Origin: Fulvivirga lutea
Lineage (GTDB): Bacteria > Bacteroidota > Bacteroidia > Cytophagales > Cyclobacteriaceae
Assembly (NCBI RefSeq): GCF_017068455.1
Contig: NZ_CP070608.1
Location: 248,001 to 312,000, forward strand
Length of the DNA: 64,000 nt
Direction of reading: 5' to 3'
Under the pieces are notes generated by a model. That model was not told where the DNA came from and made no database searches. It saw only the letters and a list, made by a program, of their open reading frames with translations. This document shows, one piece after another, positions 8,311-17,073 of this stretch; the stretch's first letter is position 1, and every line of letters begins with the position of its first letter. Made by a program: the position numbers and the translations under genes.

Positions 8311-10335
8311 ATGAGATACTTAATTACATTAATTCTTATTACCTGTTCTCATTTCAATTATTCCCAAAAAGTACTCTGGGCAAGTGAAGTATTGGAAGTC
8401 TCGTCTGAATGGACTGCATCAAGACATTTAGTGCTATTAGGTGATGATTCTCATAAAGCTAAACAAGTGCTTGGTGAACCTAATATATATCCTGGAAGTG
8501 AAGGATCTACCAGGGCCTGGGCACCAAAAAAGGCAAAAGAATTAGATTTTATTAAAGTAGGCTTCGAAGAGGCTATTCATATAAAGCAGATTGCCATTGC
8601 AGAATCTCTTAACCCCACAGCCGTTTCCAAAGTATATGCTTATGATGAACAGGGCAATGAACATCTCATTAACATCTTTAACCCGAAGCCAATACCTATT
8701 AAGGGTCGTTTGTTGAATGTTTTTTTGGAAGAAACGCCCTATAAAGTAAATGCGATTAAAGTAGAAATAGATGGTAGTAAAGTACCGGGACACAATGGAA
8801 TTGATGCCATAGCAATCTCAGACTCAGAAGTGCCAATTAAAATTAATGTTGAATTTGCTACAGGAATTTATGCCTCAGTAGACCCTGAACGGTTGAGTGA
8901 AAGTATCAACAGTCCTTATAAAGATTTGAAACCGCTTATCACACCTGATGCTAATGCCATGTTCTTCAGCAGAGTTCAGGATCCTAGTAATGTTGGTGGC
9001 CATAAAGATTTAGAAGATATCTGGTATGCAGAAAAAGATGCATATGGCGAATGGCAAAAGGCAGTTAATATCGGTGCTCCTTTGAACAATGACGGACCAA
9101 ATTTCATCTGTTCAATTATCCCAAATAAGAGTGGGTACATTTTATTGCTTGGCAATAGATACAAGAAAAATAAAATGATAGAAGGGCTATCAATAGCCTA
9201 CAAGTTAGATAGTGGGCTTTCATCTATCAGAGATGTAATTATCGAAAATCCTGAAAATTATTCTCCTTATGCCAATTATTTCATGAGTCAAAATCAAAAA
9301 TCAATTTTGATGTCAGTACAGAGAAGAGAGTCTTTTGGTAAGAGAGATTTATATGTCAGTCATGTAAAAGAAAACGGTAATTATGGAACGCCTATTAACT
9401 TGGGTAAAACAATCAATACTTCTGATGAAGAGTCTTCTCCTTTTTTAGCACCAGATGGTAAGACCTTATATTTCTCTTCAAAAGGTCATTTAGGTTTTGG
9501 AGGCAGTGACATATTTGTTTCTCACCGATTGGATGATTCATGGACTAATTGGAGTGAACCTGAGAATTTGGGGCCATTGATAAATAACGGTGACGACCAG
9601 ATATTTTTTCAGTTAGAGTATGATAGCAAGTATGCATACTATGTTAACGGAACTGGCGATGATGCCGATATATATAGGATTGAATTACCGGCAATGCATC
9701 TACCTGAGCCAATCGTTACAGTATATGGAAAAGTGCTTGACAAAAACACGTTGGTTCCACTTGATAAAGCTGACATTACACTCAGCAATACAACCAATCA
9801 CTTCATTGAAGCTGAAGTGTACACATCAGAAGATGGTTTTTACAGCTTTGCCATACCCATAGGTGCTGTTTACGAAATAAACGCAGAGAGAGAAGGCTAT
9901 ATATCCGTTGAACATGAACCGATGGACATGCACTCTATTTATGAGAGTGATAGTGTTAATAAAGACATTTTAATGTCTCCCATTGAAGTTGGAGAGCGAA
10001 TTTCATTGGATAACATCTATTTTGACTTTGATAATGCGACATTGAGACCTGAATCAGCACCTCAATTGAATAAGGTGATAAAATTCTTAGAGGACAATAA
10101 GAAAATAAAAATACAGCTGGACGGACATACTTGCTCAATTGGTAAGGACGATTACAATCAGAAGCTTTCAGAAGACCGTGCGAGAGCAGTACTTGAATAT
10201 TTGGTAGATAATGGTATTAAAGATAAGAGACTATCTTCCTTTGGTTTTGGTGAAACTAAACCAAGAGAAACCAACGAGGATGAATCTGGCCGAGAAAAAA
10301 ACAGACGCGTTGAATTCGTGATTTTAGAGAAGTGA
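8311..10335 (+). CDS. OmpA-family protein with PD40 propeller and CarboxypepD_reg-like domain (PorE-like)
   Basis: This protein has 674 residues. After a signal peptide (about 1-18) comes an unusual ~150-residue region (VLEVSSEW... to DAIAISD) that looks like a discoidin or galactose-binding fold. Then come PD40/WD40-like propeller blades (about 195-460, with SPFLAPDGKTLYFSSKG), a carboxypeptidase-regulatory-like Ig domain (about 470-555), and a C-terminal OmpA peptidoglycan-binding domain (about 565-674, FDFDNATLRPES, LDGHT, NRRVEFV). The last three parts match the PorE architecture, which ties T9SS to peptidoglycan. In this operon it probably anchors the adhesin/SprF pair. The N-terminal domain is not part of standard PorE and may bind glycans; that part is inference. 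Confidence 0.88.
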   Translation: MRYLITLILITCSHFNYSQKVLWASEVLEVSSEWTASRHLVLLGDDSHKAKQVLGEPNIYPGSEGSTRAWAPKKAKELDFIKVGFEEAIHIKQIAIAESLNPTAVSKVYAYDEQGNEHLINIFNPKPIPIKGRLLNVFLEETPYKVNAIKVEIDGSKVPGHNGIDAIAISDSEVPIKINVEFATGIYASVDPERLSESINSPYKDLKPLITPDANAMFFSRVQDPSNVGGHKDLEDIWYAEKDAYGEWQKAVNIGAPLNNDGPNFICSIIPNKSGYILLLGNRYKKNKMIEGLSIAYKLDSGLSSIRDVIIENPENYSPYANYFMSQNQKSILMSVQRRESFGKRDLYVSHVKENGNYGTPINLGKTINTSDEESSPFLAPDGKTLYFSSKGHLGFGGSDIFVSHRLDDSWTNWSEPENLGPLINNGDDQIFFQLEYDSKYAYYVNGTGDDADIYRIELPAMHLPEPIVTVYGKVLDKNTLVPLDKADITLSNTTNHFIEAEVYTSEDGFYSFAIPIGAVYEINAEREGYISVEHEPMDMHSIYESDSVNKDILMSPIEVGERISLDNIYFDFDNATLRPESAPQLNKVIKFLEDNKKIKIQLDGHTCSIGKDDYNQKLSEDRARAVLEYLVDNGIKDKRLSSFGFGETKPRETNEDESGREKNRRVEFVILEK

Positions 10336-11508
10336 TTTTCTTCTCTTTAGTTCCTTTCGTATTAAGGACAACTCTCTACTACTTTGGCCTGCTACCGAGG
10401 TATTTTCGCTTGCTCTTCTCAGCAAATACGGTATCACGGACTTTACAGGTCCGTAAGGAACATATTTGGCTACATTATAGCCTGCCTTCGCTAGGTTAAA
10501 TGAAATATTGTCGCTCATACCATAAAGCTGGGCAAACCATACTCTAGGATCATTATTATTCATGCTGTGTTTCTCCATCAGTAAAGCCAGGTAATAATTA
10601 CTATACTCGTTATGCGAACCACAAACAACTGACACTCTTTGTTTATTATCGATACAAAAAGCTAAGCCCTTATTAAAATTATCGTCTGTTGCCTCTTTTG
10701 TTGGTTGAATAGGGCTAGGATACCCTTTTTCTTCAGCTCTTTCTCTTTCCTTTTCCATGTAGGCACCTCTAACCAACTTTACACCTAAGTAATAGTTATC
10801 CATGGCGGCATAATGAAAGGCATTCTTTAACGCCTCCAGAGTGCCAGTACGGTACATTTGAAGTGTATTATAAACAATGGCCTTTTCTTTATTGTATTCC
10901 TTCATCATGGCATAGGCCATATCATCTATCGGATTCTGAAGCCAGGTTTCTTCTGCATCAATTAAGATTGGCACATTACTTTCAAAGGCTTTTTTACAAA
11001 TGGTATTTACTCTTTCCTTTACTCTATCAAAGGCCTTATTCTCCTTTTCTGTAAGCGTTTCTCCATTCTGAATTTTAATAAGCAGATTAGTATTCGCCAA
11101 ACCTGTTACTTTAAAAACACTGAATGGTATACTTGGTGATGACTTCGCAAACTCTACAGTCTTAAGGATTTCATCTTTTGTTTTATCAAAAGAAGCTTCA
11201 TCCTCCTCTCCCTCTACAGAATAATCTAAAATAGTGCCTATAGAATAATCACTGAGCTCCTTAATGGTCTTCTCACTTTCCTTAATGGTTTCTCCACCAC
11301 AGAAATGCTCAAATATGGTATACTTTATAATTCCCTTTATTGGTAAGCGTAGTGCCATCCCCAACTTCACAGATCCTGTGGCTAAGCTGGAAATAGTCGG
11401 ATTGTTAACTACTGTAAAAAGAAAATTAGCCTTTTTTAGTGCTTTATTTGACTTCGCTTCAAAAGCGATGGATGTATCATCAAAAGAAATATTCGATGCT
11501 AATTGCAT
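10324..11508 (-). CDS. Proline dehydrogenase (monofunctional)
   Basis: This 394-residue FAD enzyme oxidises proline to pyrroline-5-carboxylate, the first step of proline breakdown. Signature segments of the PRODH barrel are LVRGAYMEKERERA (substrate and flavin region), GSHNEYSNYYL and, near the C-terminus, the RRASENT motif that binds the proline carboxylate. It lacks the P5C dehydrogenase half of PutA. Its last 12 bases overlap the end of the convergent OmpA-family gene and no terminator lies between them. Upstream, TATCTTTG at 11527-11534 is its likely -7 element. Confidence 0.93.
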   Translation of the reverse strand: MQLASNISFDDTSIAFEAKSNKALKKANFLFTVVNNPTISSLATGSVKLGMALRLPIKGIIKYTIFEHFCGGETIKESEKTIKELSDYSIGTILDYSVEGEEDEASFDKTKDEILKTVEFAKSSPSIPFSVFKVTGLANTNLLIKIQNGETLTEKENKAFDRVKERVNTICKKAFESNVPILIDAEETWLQNPIDDMAYAMMKEYNKEKAIVYNTLQMYRTGTLEALKNAFHYAAMDNYYLGVKLVRGAYMEKERERAEEKGYPSPIQPTKEATDDNFNKGLAFCIDNKQRVSVVCGSHNEYSNYYLALLMEKHSMNNNDPRVWFAQLYGMSDNISFNLAKAGYNVAKYVPYGPVKSVIPYLLRRASENTSVAGQSSRELSLIRKELKRRKSLL

Positions 11509-11526
11509 AGGTAAAATTTATTGAGT

Positions 11527-11534
11527 CAAAGATA
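11527..11534 (-). promoter_or_regulatory. Probable proline dehydrogenase promoter (-7 element)
   Basis: TATCTTTG on the minus strand lies 19 bp before the ATG at 11508 and fits TAnnTTTG. A TTG lies 16 bp further upstream, which is a shorter spacing than the usual 19. Confidence 0.5.
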
Positions 11535-11586
11535 TAAAATAACCTATAATCAACTGATTTGTTTTAATTTAATATCTTAGTCTGCT

Positions 11587-12660
11587 ATGAGTGAGATCAA
11601 TTCTATAGAGGAAGCAAGAGTCAAAATTGATTCTATTGATGCAGAATTACTGCGTTTATTGAATGACCGTATGGAAGTTGTTAAATCTATAGGTGATTTG
11701 AAGAGAAACTCCAATGGAGCCATTTACAGGCCGGACAGGGAACAGGCCATCATTCAAAGGTTATCTGAGCTTACTACTGGCAGATTGAACAAGAAGGCGA
11801 TTGAGGCAATTTTTCTTGAAATTTTTGCTGTAAGTAGAAATATTGAATTGTCGGAAAAAGTGGCCTACCTCGGGCCTGAGGGTAGCTTTACGCATCAGGC
11901 GGCAGAAAGTAGGTTCGGAGCAATAAGTGAATACATACCGCTAAAAACCATTAAAAGTGTTTTTGAAGCTGTGGACACCAAAAGGGTTAGATTTGGTGTG
12001 ATCCCTGTTGAAAACAATCAGGAAGGCATAGTTAATGATACTATTAAGCTTTTAAATAGTTTAGATATTAATATCGTAGCCGAATTACCAATGCCTATTC
12101 ACTTTACTTTCGGTTCCATCAATGATGACCTGAAAGCAATAACTAAAATTTATTCAAAAGATATTGCCTTTCAGCAATGCAGTAAATTTATAGAAGAATA
12201 TTTCAACCATGACGTTGAATTAATACCTGTAGATTCAACCAGTAAAGCAGCTCAATTGGCCTCTGAGAAAAGCGGCACAGCAGCTATCTGCTCACCCATT
12301 GCAGCTAAGCTGTATAAACTGCCTGTTTTGTTTGATAATATTGAAGATAGTGCAGACAACTTTACACGTTTTTTAATCATTTCAGATGATTTTAAGAATA
12401 ATAAAAGCGGTAATGATAAAACATCGATATTGGTTAAGCTTTCTTCCGAACCAGGAAGTCTCGTTAATTTTTTGCAAAAATTTTATGATGCTAACATCAA
12501 TCTGAACAAGATTGAAAGTTATCCTGCAAAAAAAGGCAAAGGTTTTAGTTATCAGTTTCTATTAGAATTTGATGGACATTTTGATGACGCATCCGTCAGT
12601 CAGTTGCTGGCAGATAATGATAGTATTAAATGGTTAGGCAGCTACCCTAAATTGTGTTAG
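11587..12660 (+). CDS. pheA: Bifunctional chorismate mutase / prephenate dehydratase
   Basis: This 357-residue P-protein makes prephenate and then phenylpyruvate for phenylalanine. An AroQ-type chorismate mutase helix bundle (about 5-85, IDSIDAELLRLLNDRMEVV) precedes the dehydratase domain (about 92-270, YLGPEGSFTHQAA) and an ACT domain (about 278-355). In the ACT domain the usual ESRP motif reads ESYP, and PGSLVNFL stands for GALV. Both motifs shape the Phe feedback site in known P-proteins, so inhibition may be kept but tuned differently. The next gene starts 1 bp after its stop, so it heads the pheA-DAHP synthase-aroB operon. Confidence 0.95.
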   Translation: MSEINSIEEARVKIDSIDAELLRLLNDRMEVVKSIGDLKRNSNGAIYRPDREQAIIQRLSELTTGRLNKKAIEAIFLEIFAVSRNIELSEKVAYLGPEGSFTHQAAESRFGAISEYIPLKTIKSVFEAVDTKRVRFGVIPVENNQEGIVNDTIKLLNSLDINIVAELPMPIHFTFGSINDDLKAITKIYSKDIAFQQCSKFIEEYFNHDVELIPVDSTSKAAQLASEKSGTAAICSPIAAKLYKLPVLFDNIEDSADNFTRFLIISDDFKNNKSGNDKTSILVKLSSEPGSLVNFLQKFYDANINLNKIESYPAKKGKGFSYQFLLEFDGHFDDASVSQLLADNDSIKWLGSYPKLC

Positions 12661-12661
12661 T

Positions 12662-13747
12662 ATGAGAGAAAGAATAGAAACCCTCTGGAAGAAAGATAAA
12701 TCGCCTTTAATGATTGCTGGGCCATGTAGTGCCGAGAGTGAAGAACAACTACGTTTAAGTACGCAGTTGTTGAGCGAAATAGGTGTCAAAGTAATTCGTG
12801 CGGGTATTTGGAAGCCAAGAACCAGACCAAATACGTTTGAAGGCATAGGAAGCCCCGCATTGCAATGGATTAAAGACATTAAAAAGGATTTTGATGTTCA
12901 GTTTGCTATTGAAGTAGCTACGGCACAACACGTAGAATTGGCTCTGGAATATGGTGTTGATGTTTTATGGATAGGTGCCAGAACCACTGTAAACCCATTT
13001 ACAGTTCAAGAAATTGCAGACTCATTGAAAGGAGTTGACATTCCTGTTCTTGTTAAAAACCCAATTAATCCTGATTTAGCCTTGTGGTTAGGAGCATTGG
13101 AGCGCCTATCTAATGCAGGTATTTCTAAATTAGGCGCCATACATAGGGGTTTTTCATCACATAGAAAATCGAAATATCGAAATGAGCCTTTATGGCAGAT
13201 ACCCATAGAATTAAAAAGGCTTCACCCGGACCTGCCATTAATTGGAGACCCGAGTCACATTGCTGGTGAGAGAGGTTTAATAGAAGCCGTTTCTCAGAAG
13301 GCACTAGATGTTAATTATGATGGCTTAATGATAGAGGTGCATCCAAATCCGGATAAAGCACTTAGCGATGCCAAACAGCAAATTACACCAGCAACTCTGG
13401 AGAGACTTCTTGGTACTTTGCAAGTACGGTCTGCAACCTCAGATAATGCCTTATTTTTATCTAAACTGGAGCAATTACGTGATAAAATTGACGAAGTTGA
13501 TCAAGAGCTCATACAGGTTCTAAGGAATAGAATGGATTTGGTGGATGAATTAGGTGTTTATAAAAAAGAAAACAACGTCTCTATATTCCAACTAAACAGG
13601 TGGAAGGATATAATGCAGAGTAGAGGGAAATGGGCTGAAGATGCGCAATTAAGAAGAGAGTTCATCGAAGATATTTACAAGATAATTCATGAGGAATCTA
13701 TAAAAAAACAAACAAGTATTTCTGAAGCTTCAACTACCAGCAAATAA
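12662..13747 (+). CDS. Bifunctional DAHP synthase (type I-beta) / chorismate mutase
   Basis: This 361-residue enzyme carries the first step of the shikimate pathway. The N-terminal ~260 residues are a KDO8P-like DAHP synthase (AGPCSAES, IWKPRTRP, GDPSHIAG, LMIEVHPNPDKA). It joins phosphoenolpyruvate and erythrose 4-phosphate. The C-terminal ~90 residues are an AroQ chorismate mutase (LRDKIDEVDQELIQVLRNRM). In related fusions the mutase domain acts as the sensor for feedback by prephenate or chorismate. It sits between pheA and aroB with gaps of 1 and 2 bp. Symbols aroF, aroG and aroA are all used for this family, so none is given. Confidence 0.95.
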   Translation: MRERIETLWKKDKSPLMIAGPCSAESEEQLRLSTQLLSEIGVKVIRAGIWKPRTRPNTFEGIGSPALQWIKDIKKDFDVQFAIEVATAQHVELALEYGVDVLWIGARTTVNPFTVQEIADSLKGVDIPVLVKNPINPDLALWLGALERLSNAGISKLGAIHRGFSSHRKSKYRNEPLWQIPIELKRLHPDLPLIGDPSHIAGERGLIEAVSQKALDVNYDGLMIEVHPNPDKALSDAKQQITPATLERLLGTLQVRSATSDNALFLSKLEQLRDKIDEVDQELIQVLRNRMDLVDELGVYKKENNVSIFQLNRWKDIMQSRGKWAEDAQLRREFIEDIYKIIHEESIKKQTSISEASTTSK

Positions 13748-13749
13748 TT

Positions 13750-14775
13750 GTGAGCAACGTTATTTTTTCAACACAAATAAGTAAAGAACTAAATAGGATA
13801 CTCGATAGCACCAAGTATAGCAAGCTGGCTGTTATTGTGGACGAAAACACCTTAAAGCATTGCTTGCCATTATTGGATACTAAAGATTATAAGTTAATTG
13901 AAATAAATGCCGGGGAAAAATATAAGACACTAGATACCTGTACCTTCATCTGGCAGAAACTAACTGAGTATTCTTTTGACAGACACGGACTCGTAATAAA
14001 TCTTGGTGGTGGTGTTATTGGAGATATGGGCGGGTTTTGCGCCAGCACATATAAAAGAGGTATTCGATTTATAAACATCCCTACTACATTACTCGCACAG
14101 GTAGATGCAAGTGTGGGTGGAAAATTAGGTGTAGATTTTAACGGGTTTAAAAATCACATTGGACTTTTTGCTGAGCCTGAAGCTGTACTTATTGATGCTA
14201 TCTTTCTAAGGACATTGCCAGAGAATGAATTAAAATCAGGCTATGCGGAGGTTATAAAGCACCATCTGATTAGAGATTTTAATGGGTGGAATACTCTTTC
14301 TCAGTCAGAGTTTAACTCCCTCGATTGGTTAGAGATTATTAAACACTCGGTTAAAATAAAAAACCAGATAGTAAGTGAAGACCCCAGAGAATCTGGATTA
14401 AGAAAAATATTAAACTTTGGACATACAGTGGGTCACGCCATTGAAAGCCACTTTTTAAATACTGATGAGCCTTTGTTACATGGTGAAGCCATTGCATTAG
14501 GAATGATTTGTGAAAGCCATATTTCCTTTCAAAGGAATATGATTTCAAAAGATGTGTTAAATGAAATCACCCATCATATTTCAAACCACTATAAATTGAG
14601 GGTTATTAAAGAAGAAGCTTTTGAAATACTTTGGAATTTAATGGGGCAAGATAAAAAAAATAACACCTCCAATGTTTTAGCTGTTTTGCTAAACTCTATT
14701 GGAGAAGCAACCTTCGACTGTACAATCTCTAAAAAAGAGACGTTTGAAGCTTTAAACTTCTTAAATCATGTGTAG
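13750..14775 (+). CDS. aroB: 3-Dehydroquinate synthase (GTG start)
   Basis: This 341-residue NAD- and metal-dependent enzyme converts DAHP to 3-dehydroquinate. Motifs are LGGGVIGDMGGFCASTYKRG (NAD-binding and catalytic loop), TTLLAQVDASVGGK, and the metal ligands in LNFGHTVGHAIE and LHGEAIALGM. No ATG is available at the 5' end. The GTG at 13750, 2 bp after the upstream stop, gives the expected N-terminus SNVIFSTQ. Its 3' end overlaps the convergent small membrane gene by 10 bp. Confidence 0.95.
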   Translation: MSNVIFSTQISKELNRILDSTKYSKLAVIVDENTLKHCLPLLDTKDYKLIEINAGEKYKTLDTCTFIWQKLTEYSFDRHGLVINLGGGVIGDMGGFCASTYKRGIRFINIPTTLLAQVDASVGGKLGVDFNGFKNHIGLFAEPEAVLIDAIFLRTLPENELKSGYAEVIKHHLIRDFNGWNTLSQSEFNSLDWLEIIKHSVKIKNQIVSEDPRESGLRKILNFGHTVGHAIESHFLNTDEPLLHGEAIALGMICESHISFQRNMISKDVLNEITHHISNHYKLRVIKEEAFEILWNLMGQDKKNNTSNVLAVLLNSIGEATFDCTISKKETFEALNFLNHV

Positions 14776-14951
14776 TTAACATCTGATTCATCATAAAGGT
14801 CTGTTTTTCCTTTATTGTCTAATTCAGATGCTTTTTTTACTACTGAACTTCTAACTTTTTTACCGGTTTTCCCAAAAGCCATAAAGGCCACAGCCGCACC
14901 TGTTGCTAAACCAAATAACAAAGCCAATTTTTTACCTGTTTTCATTTTCAA
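14766..14951 (-). CDS. Small YtxH-like membrane-associated protein
   Basis: This is a 61-residue protein. A lysine-rich start (MKMKTGKK) is followed by one glycine- and alanine-rich membrane segment (about residues 8-26, LALLFGLATGAAVAFMAF), a basic stretch (GKTGKKVRSSVVKKA) and an acidic tail. This is the layout of the short YtxH-like proteins, a family linked to stress in Firmicutes but without a defined function here. It overlaps the convergent aroB end by 10 bases and lies opposite in direction to the aromatic genes on both sides. The start codon is the only sensible ATG. Confidence 0.7.
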   Translation of the reverse strand: MKMKTGKKLALLFGLATGAAVAFMAFGKTGKKVRSSVVKKASELDNKGKTDLYDESDVNYT

Positions 14952-15043
14952 TTTAAAGTTTTACTAGAGACAAATAGTTTGTTTATATACTGTTATATAC
15001 GTTTTTTCCTCTATAATTGTTCTCTTCACATAGAAAGTAAATT

Positions 15044-16261
15044 ATGAGTGAAGAAAGTATCTTACTTCCATCTACATCAAATTTTGATCCAAAAATTATA
15101 CAACTCCCTGCATCAAAGAGTGTTGCCAACCGTGCCTTAATTGTTCATGCTCTGGCAAAAGGAAAATCTGAGATAAAAAATCTATCTGAAGCAAGAGATA
15201 CACAAACCATGATACGCCTTTTACACTCTGATTCGGAACTATTGGATGTTCTTGATGCAGGAACTACCATGCGCTTTCTAACAGCTTTTTTGGCCATTAC
15301 TAATCAACATAAAATACTAACCGGAACCGCCAGAATGAAAGAGCGACCAATAGGTATTCTTGTTGATTCATTAAAAAGTATTGGAGCCAAAATTAGTTAT
15401 GTCGAAAGAGAAGGTTTTCCACCAATTAAAATTGAAGGATTTGCTGCTACAGAGGTTAAAGAAATAAAGATGCGCGGTGATGTTAGTAGCCAATACATTT
15501 CAGCTTTAATGATGGTGGCTCCTTTATTAAAAGGTGGCTTAAAAATAAACCTGGAGGGGAAAATAGGTAGTAAGCCTTATATTGAAATGACTCTTGCTGT
15601 AATGAAACACTTTGGAGCAGCGGGAGAATTTAGTGCAAATGTGATTTCAATTCCTCCTCAAAAGTATAAAGACGCTACCTATTCTATCGAACCTGACTGG
15701 TCCGCTGCGAGTTACTGGTATAGTCTAGTTGCATTGAGTAAAAATTCTAGCATAACGTTGGCAGGATTAAAGCCTGACGCCATACAGGGTGATAGTGTTA
15801 TCTGGAAGATAATGCAATCATTAGGAGTGAACACTACTTTTAATGAAGAAGGGGCAGTGTTGACTAAAGCAGAATACAGCAATTCGTTTGAATATGATTT
15901 TACTCATTGTCCTGACCTTGCTCAAACAGTAGCCGTGGTATGTGCTGCCAAAGGAATAAAGGCAAAGTTCACCGGGTTAGAAAGTCTTAAAATAAAGGAG
16001 ACAGACAGAGTAAAGGCACTACAAGTTGAGCTTAGCAAGTTTGGTGCAGCCTTATATGAGGTTGATAATGTTTGGATTTTAGAACCTGCACCAAATCCTG
16101 AATGGGATCATTTGGTAATAGATACATACGAAGATCACAGAATGGCTATGGCTTTCGCCCCTTTATGCATGTTAGGTAAAGTGGAAATTAAAGATCCATC
16201 GGTAGTGAATAAGTCCTATCCTGGCTTTTGGAACGACTTTAGAAAAGTGGGTCTAGCTTAG
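15044..16261 (+). CDS. aroA: 3-Phosphoshikimate 1-carboxyvinyltransferase (EPSP synthase)
   Basis: This 405-residue cytoplasmic enzyme transfers enolpyruvyl from PEP to shikimate 3-phosphate. Recognisable parts are PASKSVANRALI at the N-terminus (shikimate-3-phosphate lysine and serine), DAGTTMRFLTAF (the family NAGTAxR loop), RPIGILVDSL, GDVSSQYISALMM, and late EDHRMAMAFAP with the catalytic and PEP-binding residues. The enzyme is slightly shorter than the ~430 of enterobacteria. It follows the aromatic operon but is separated by the opposing YtxH-like gene, so it needs its own promoter; TATAATTG near 15012 is a weak candidate. Confidence 0.95.
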   Translation: MSEESILLPSTSNFDPKIIQLPASKSVANRALIVHALAKGKSEIKNLSEARDTQTMIRLLHSDSELLDVLDAGTTMRFLTAFLAITNQHKILTGTARMKERPIGILVDSLKSIGAKISYVEREGFPPIKIEGFAATEVKEIKMRGDVSSQYISALMMVAPLLKGGLKINLEGKIGSKPYIEMTLAVMKHFGAAGEFSANVISIPPQKYKDATYSIEPDWSAASYWYSLVALSKNSSITLAGLKPDAIQGDSVIWKIMQSLGVNTTFNEEGAVLTKAEYSNSFEYDFTHCPDLAQTVAVVCAAKGIKAKFTGLESLKIKETDRVKALQVELSKFGAALYEVDNVWILEPAPNPEWDHLVIDTYEDHRMAMAFAPLCMLGKVEIKDPSVVNKSYPGFWNDFRKVGLA

Positions 16262-17036
16262 CCCGAAGCTGTTTAAAATAATCCGCTGTTTTTAATAATC
16301 GACTCCCATACCACGAAAACAATTCTCCATCTACAATTAGAATTTTAGATTTTGGGAAGAGCTCTTCAAATTCCTCTAAATGTTTCTTCTTAAACGGAAA
16401 TGGTTCGGATGAAAGAAGCACCACTTGTGGCTGAAGATTTTCTAACTCTTCCAAACTAAGCTCAGGGTATCTGCTTGGTGAAATTAAATTTTCAAAACCC
16501 GACTTTTGAAGCATTTTATTGATAAAGGTATCCTTTCCAACCACCATCTTGGGTTTATTCCAGATGAAGTAAAGACATGTAAGTTTTTTAAATTCTGGTA
16601 ATTGATCAAATGACGTTCTAATGGAATTAACCAATCGGTTCGCTTTATCTTCTACTCTAAATATCGTGCCTATAGAAGTGATCATATTTAGAGAATCATT
16701 CAAATCATAGATATCACTCATCCAAACCGGGTACTTCTTTTTAAGCTGATTAATACCAGACTCATAATTTTCCTCCTTATTACCAATTATAAGATCAGGC
16801 TGAATTTCATCAATCTTATCAAATCTAAAGTTCTTTGTACCTCCAATTATTGGTTTTGATTTTACGCTGTCAGCTGGATGTATACAGAATTTAGTAAGAC
16901 CTGCTATTTTATCCTCCAAACCTAAGTCAAAAAGCAACTCTGTTTGTGAAGGAACTAAGGAAATTACCCGCATGGGGGAATGAGGTATTATGACCTCAGA
17001 CCCCATTTGGTCTTTAAAAAGTTGTTTCTCAGCCAT
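16239..17036 (-). CDS. BtuF-like helical-backbone metal receptor without signal peptide
   Basis: These 265 residues have the two-lobed fold of periplasmic vitamin B12 and siderophore receptors. RVISLVPSQTELLFDLGL (about 24-41) opens lobe 1, PDLIIGNKEENYE follows, and LSLEELENLQPQVVLLSSEPFPF lies in lobe 2. The protein starts MAEKQLFKDQMG with no hydrophobic signal or lipobox, so as written it is cytoplasmic. No BtuC or BtuD genes are nearby. The start is set by the ATG at 17036, 37 bp after the histidine kinase stop; nothing upstream in frame would add a signal peptide. Its end overlaps aroA by 23 bp. The ligand is unknown. Confidence 0.8.
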   Translation of the reverse strand: MAEKQLFKDQMGSEVIIPHSPMRVISLVPSQTELLFDLGLEDKIAGLTKFCIHPADSVKSKPIIGGTKNFRFDKIDEIQPDLIIGNKEENYESGINQLKKKYPVWMSDIYDLNDSLNMITSIGTIFRVEDKANRLVNSIRTSFDQLPEFKKLTCLYFIWNKPKMVVGKDTFINKMLQKSGFENLISPSRYPELSLEELENLQPQVVLLSSEPFPFKKKHLEEFEELFPKSKILIVDGELFSWYGSRLLKTADYFKQLRAKLDPLF

Positions 17037-17073
17037 CTATTCAAAGCTAGCTGAGACAATAAGAATTAAAAAA

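Noticed and set aside
14766-14951. Idea that the small opposing gene is a false frame inside the aromatic cluster
   Set aside because: Its membrane segment and basic/acidic layout match YtxH-like proteins, and it occupies almost the whole gap, so it is kept as real.
17042-17049. TAGCTTTG -7-like element just before the BtuF-like gene
   Set aside because: It lies only 5 bp from the ATG, so it would give a leaderless message; readthrough from the kinase gene is simpler.
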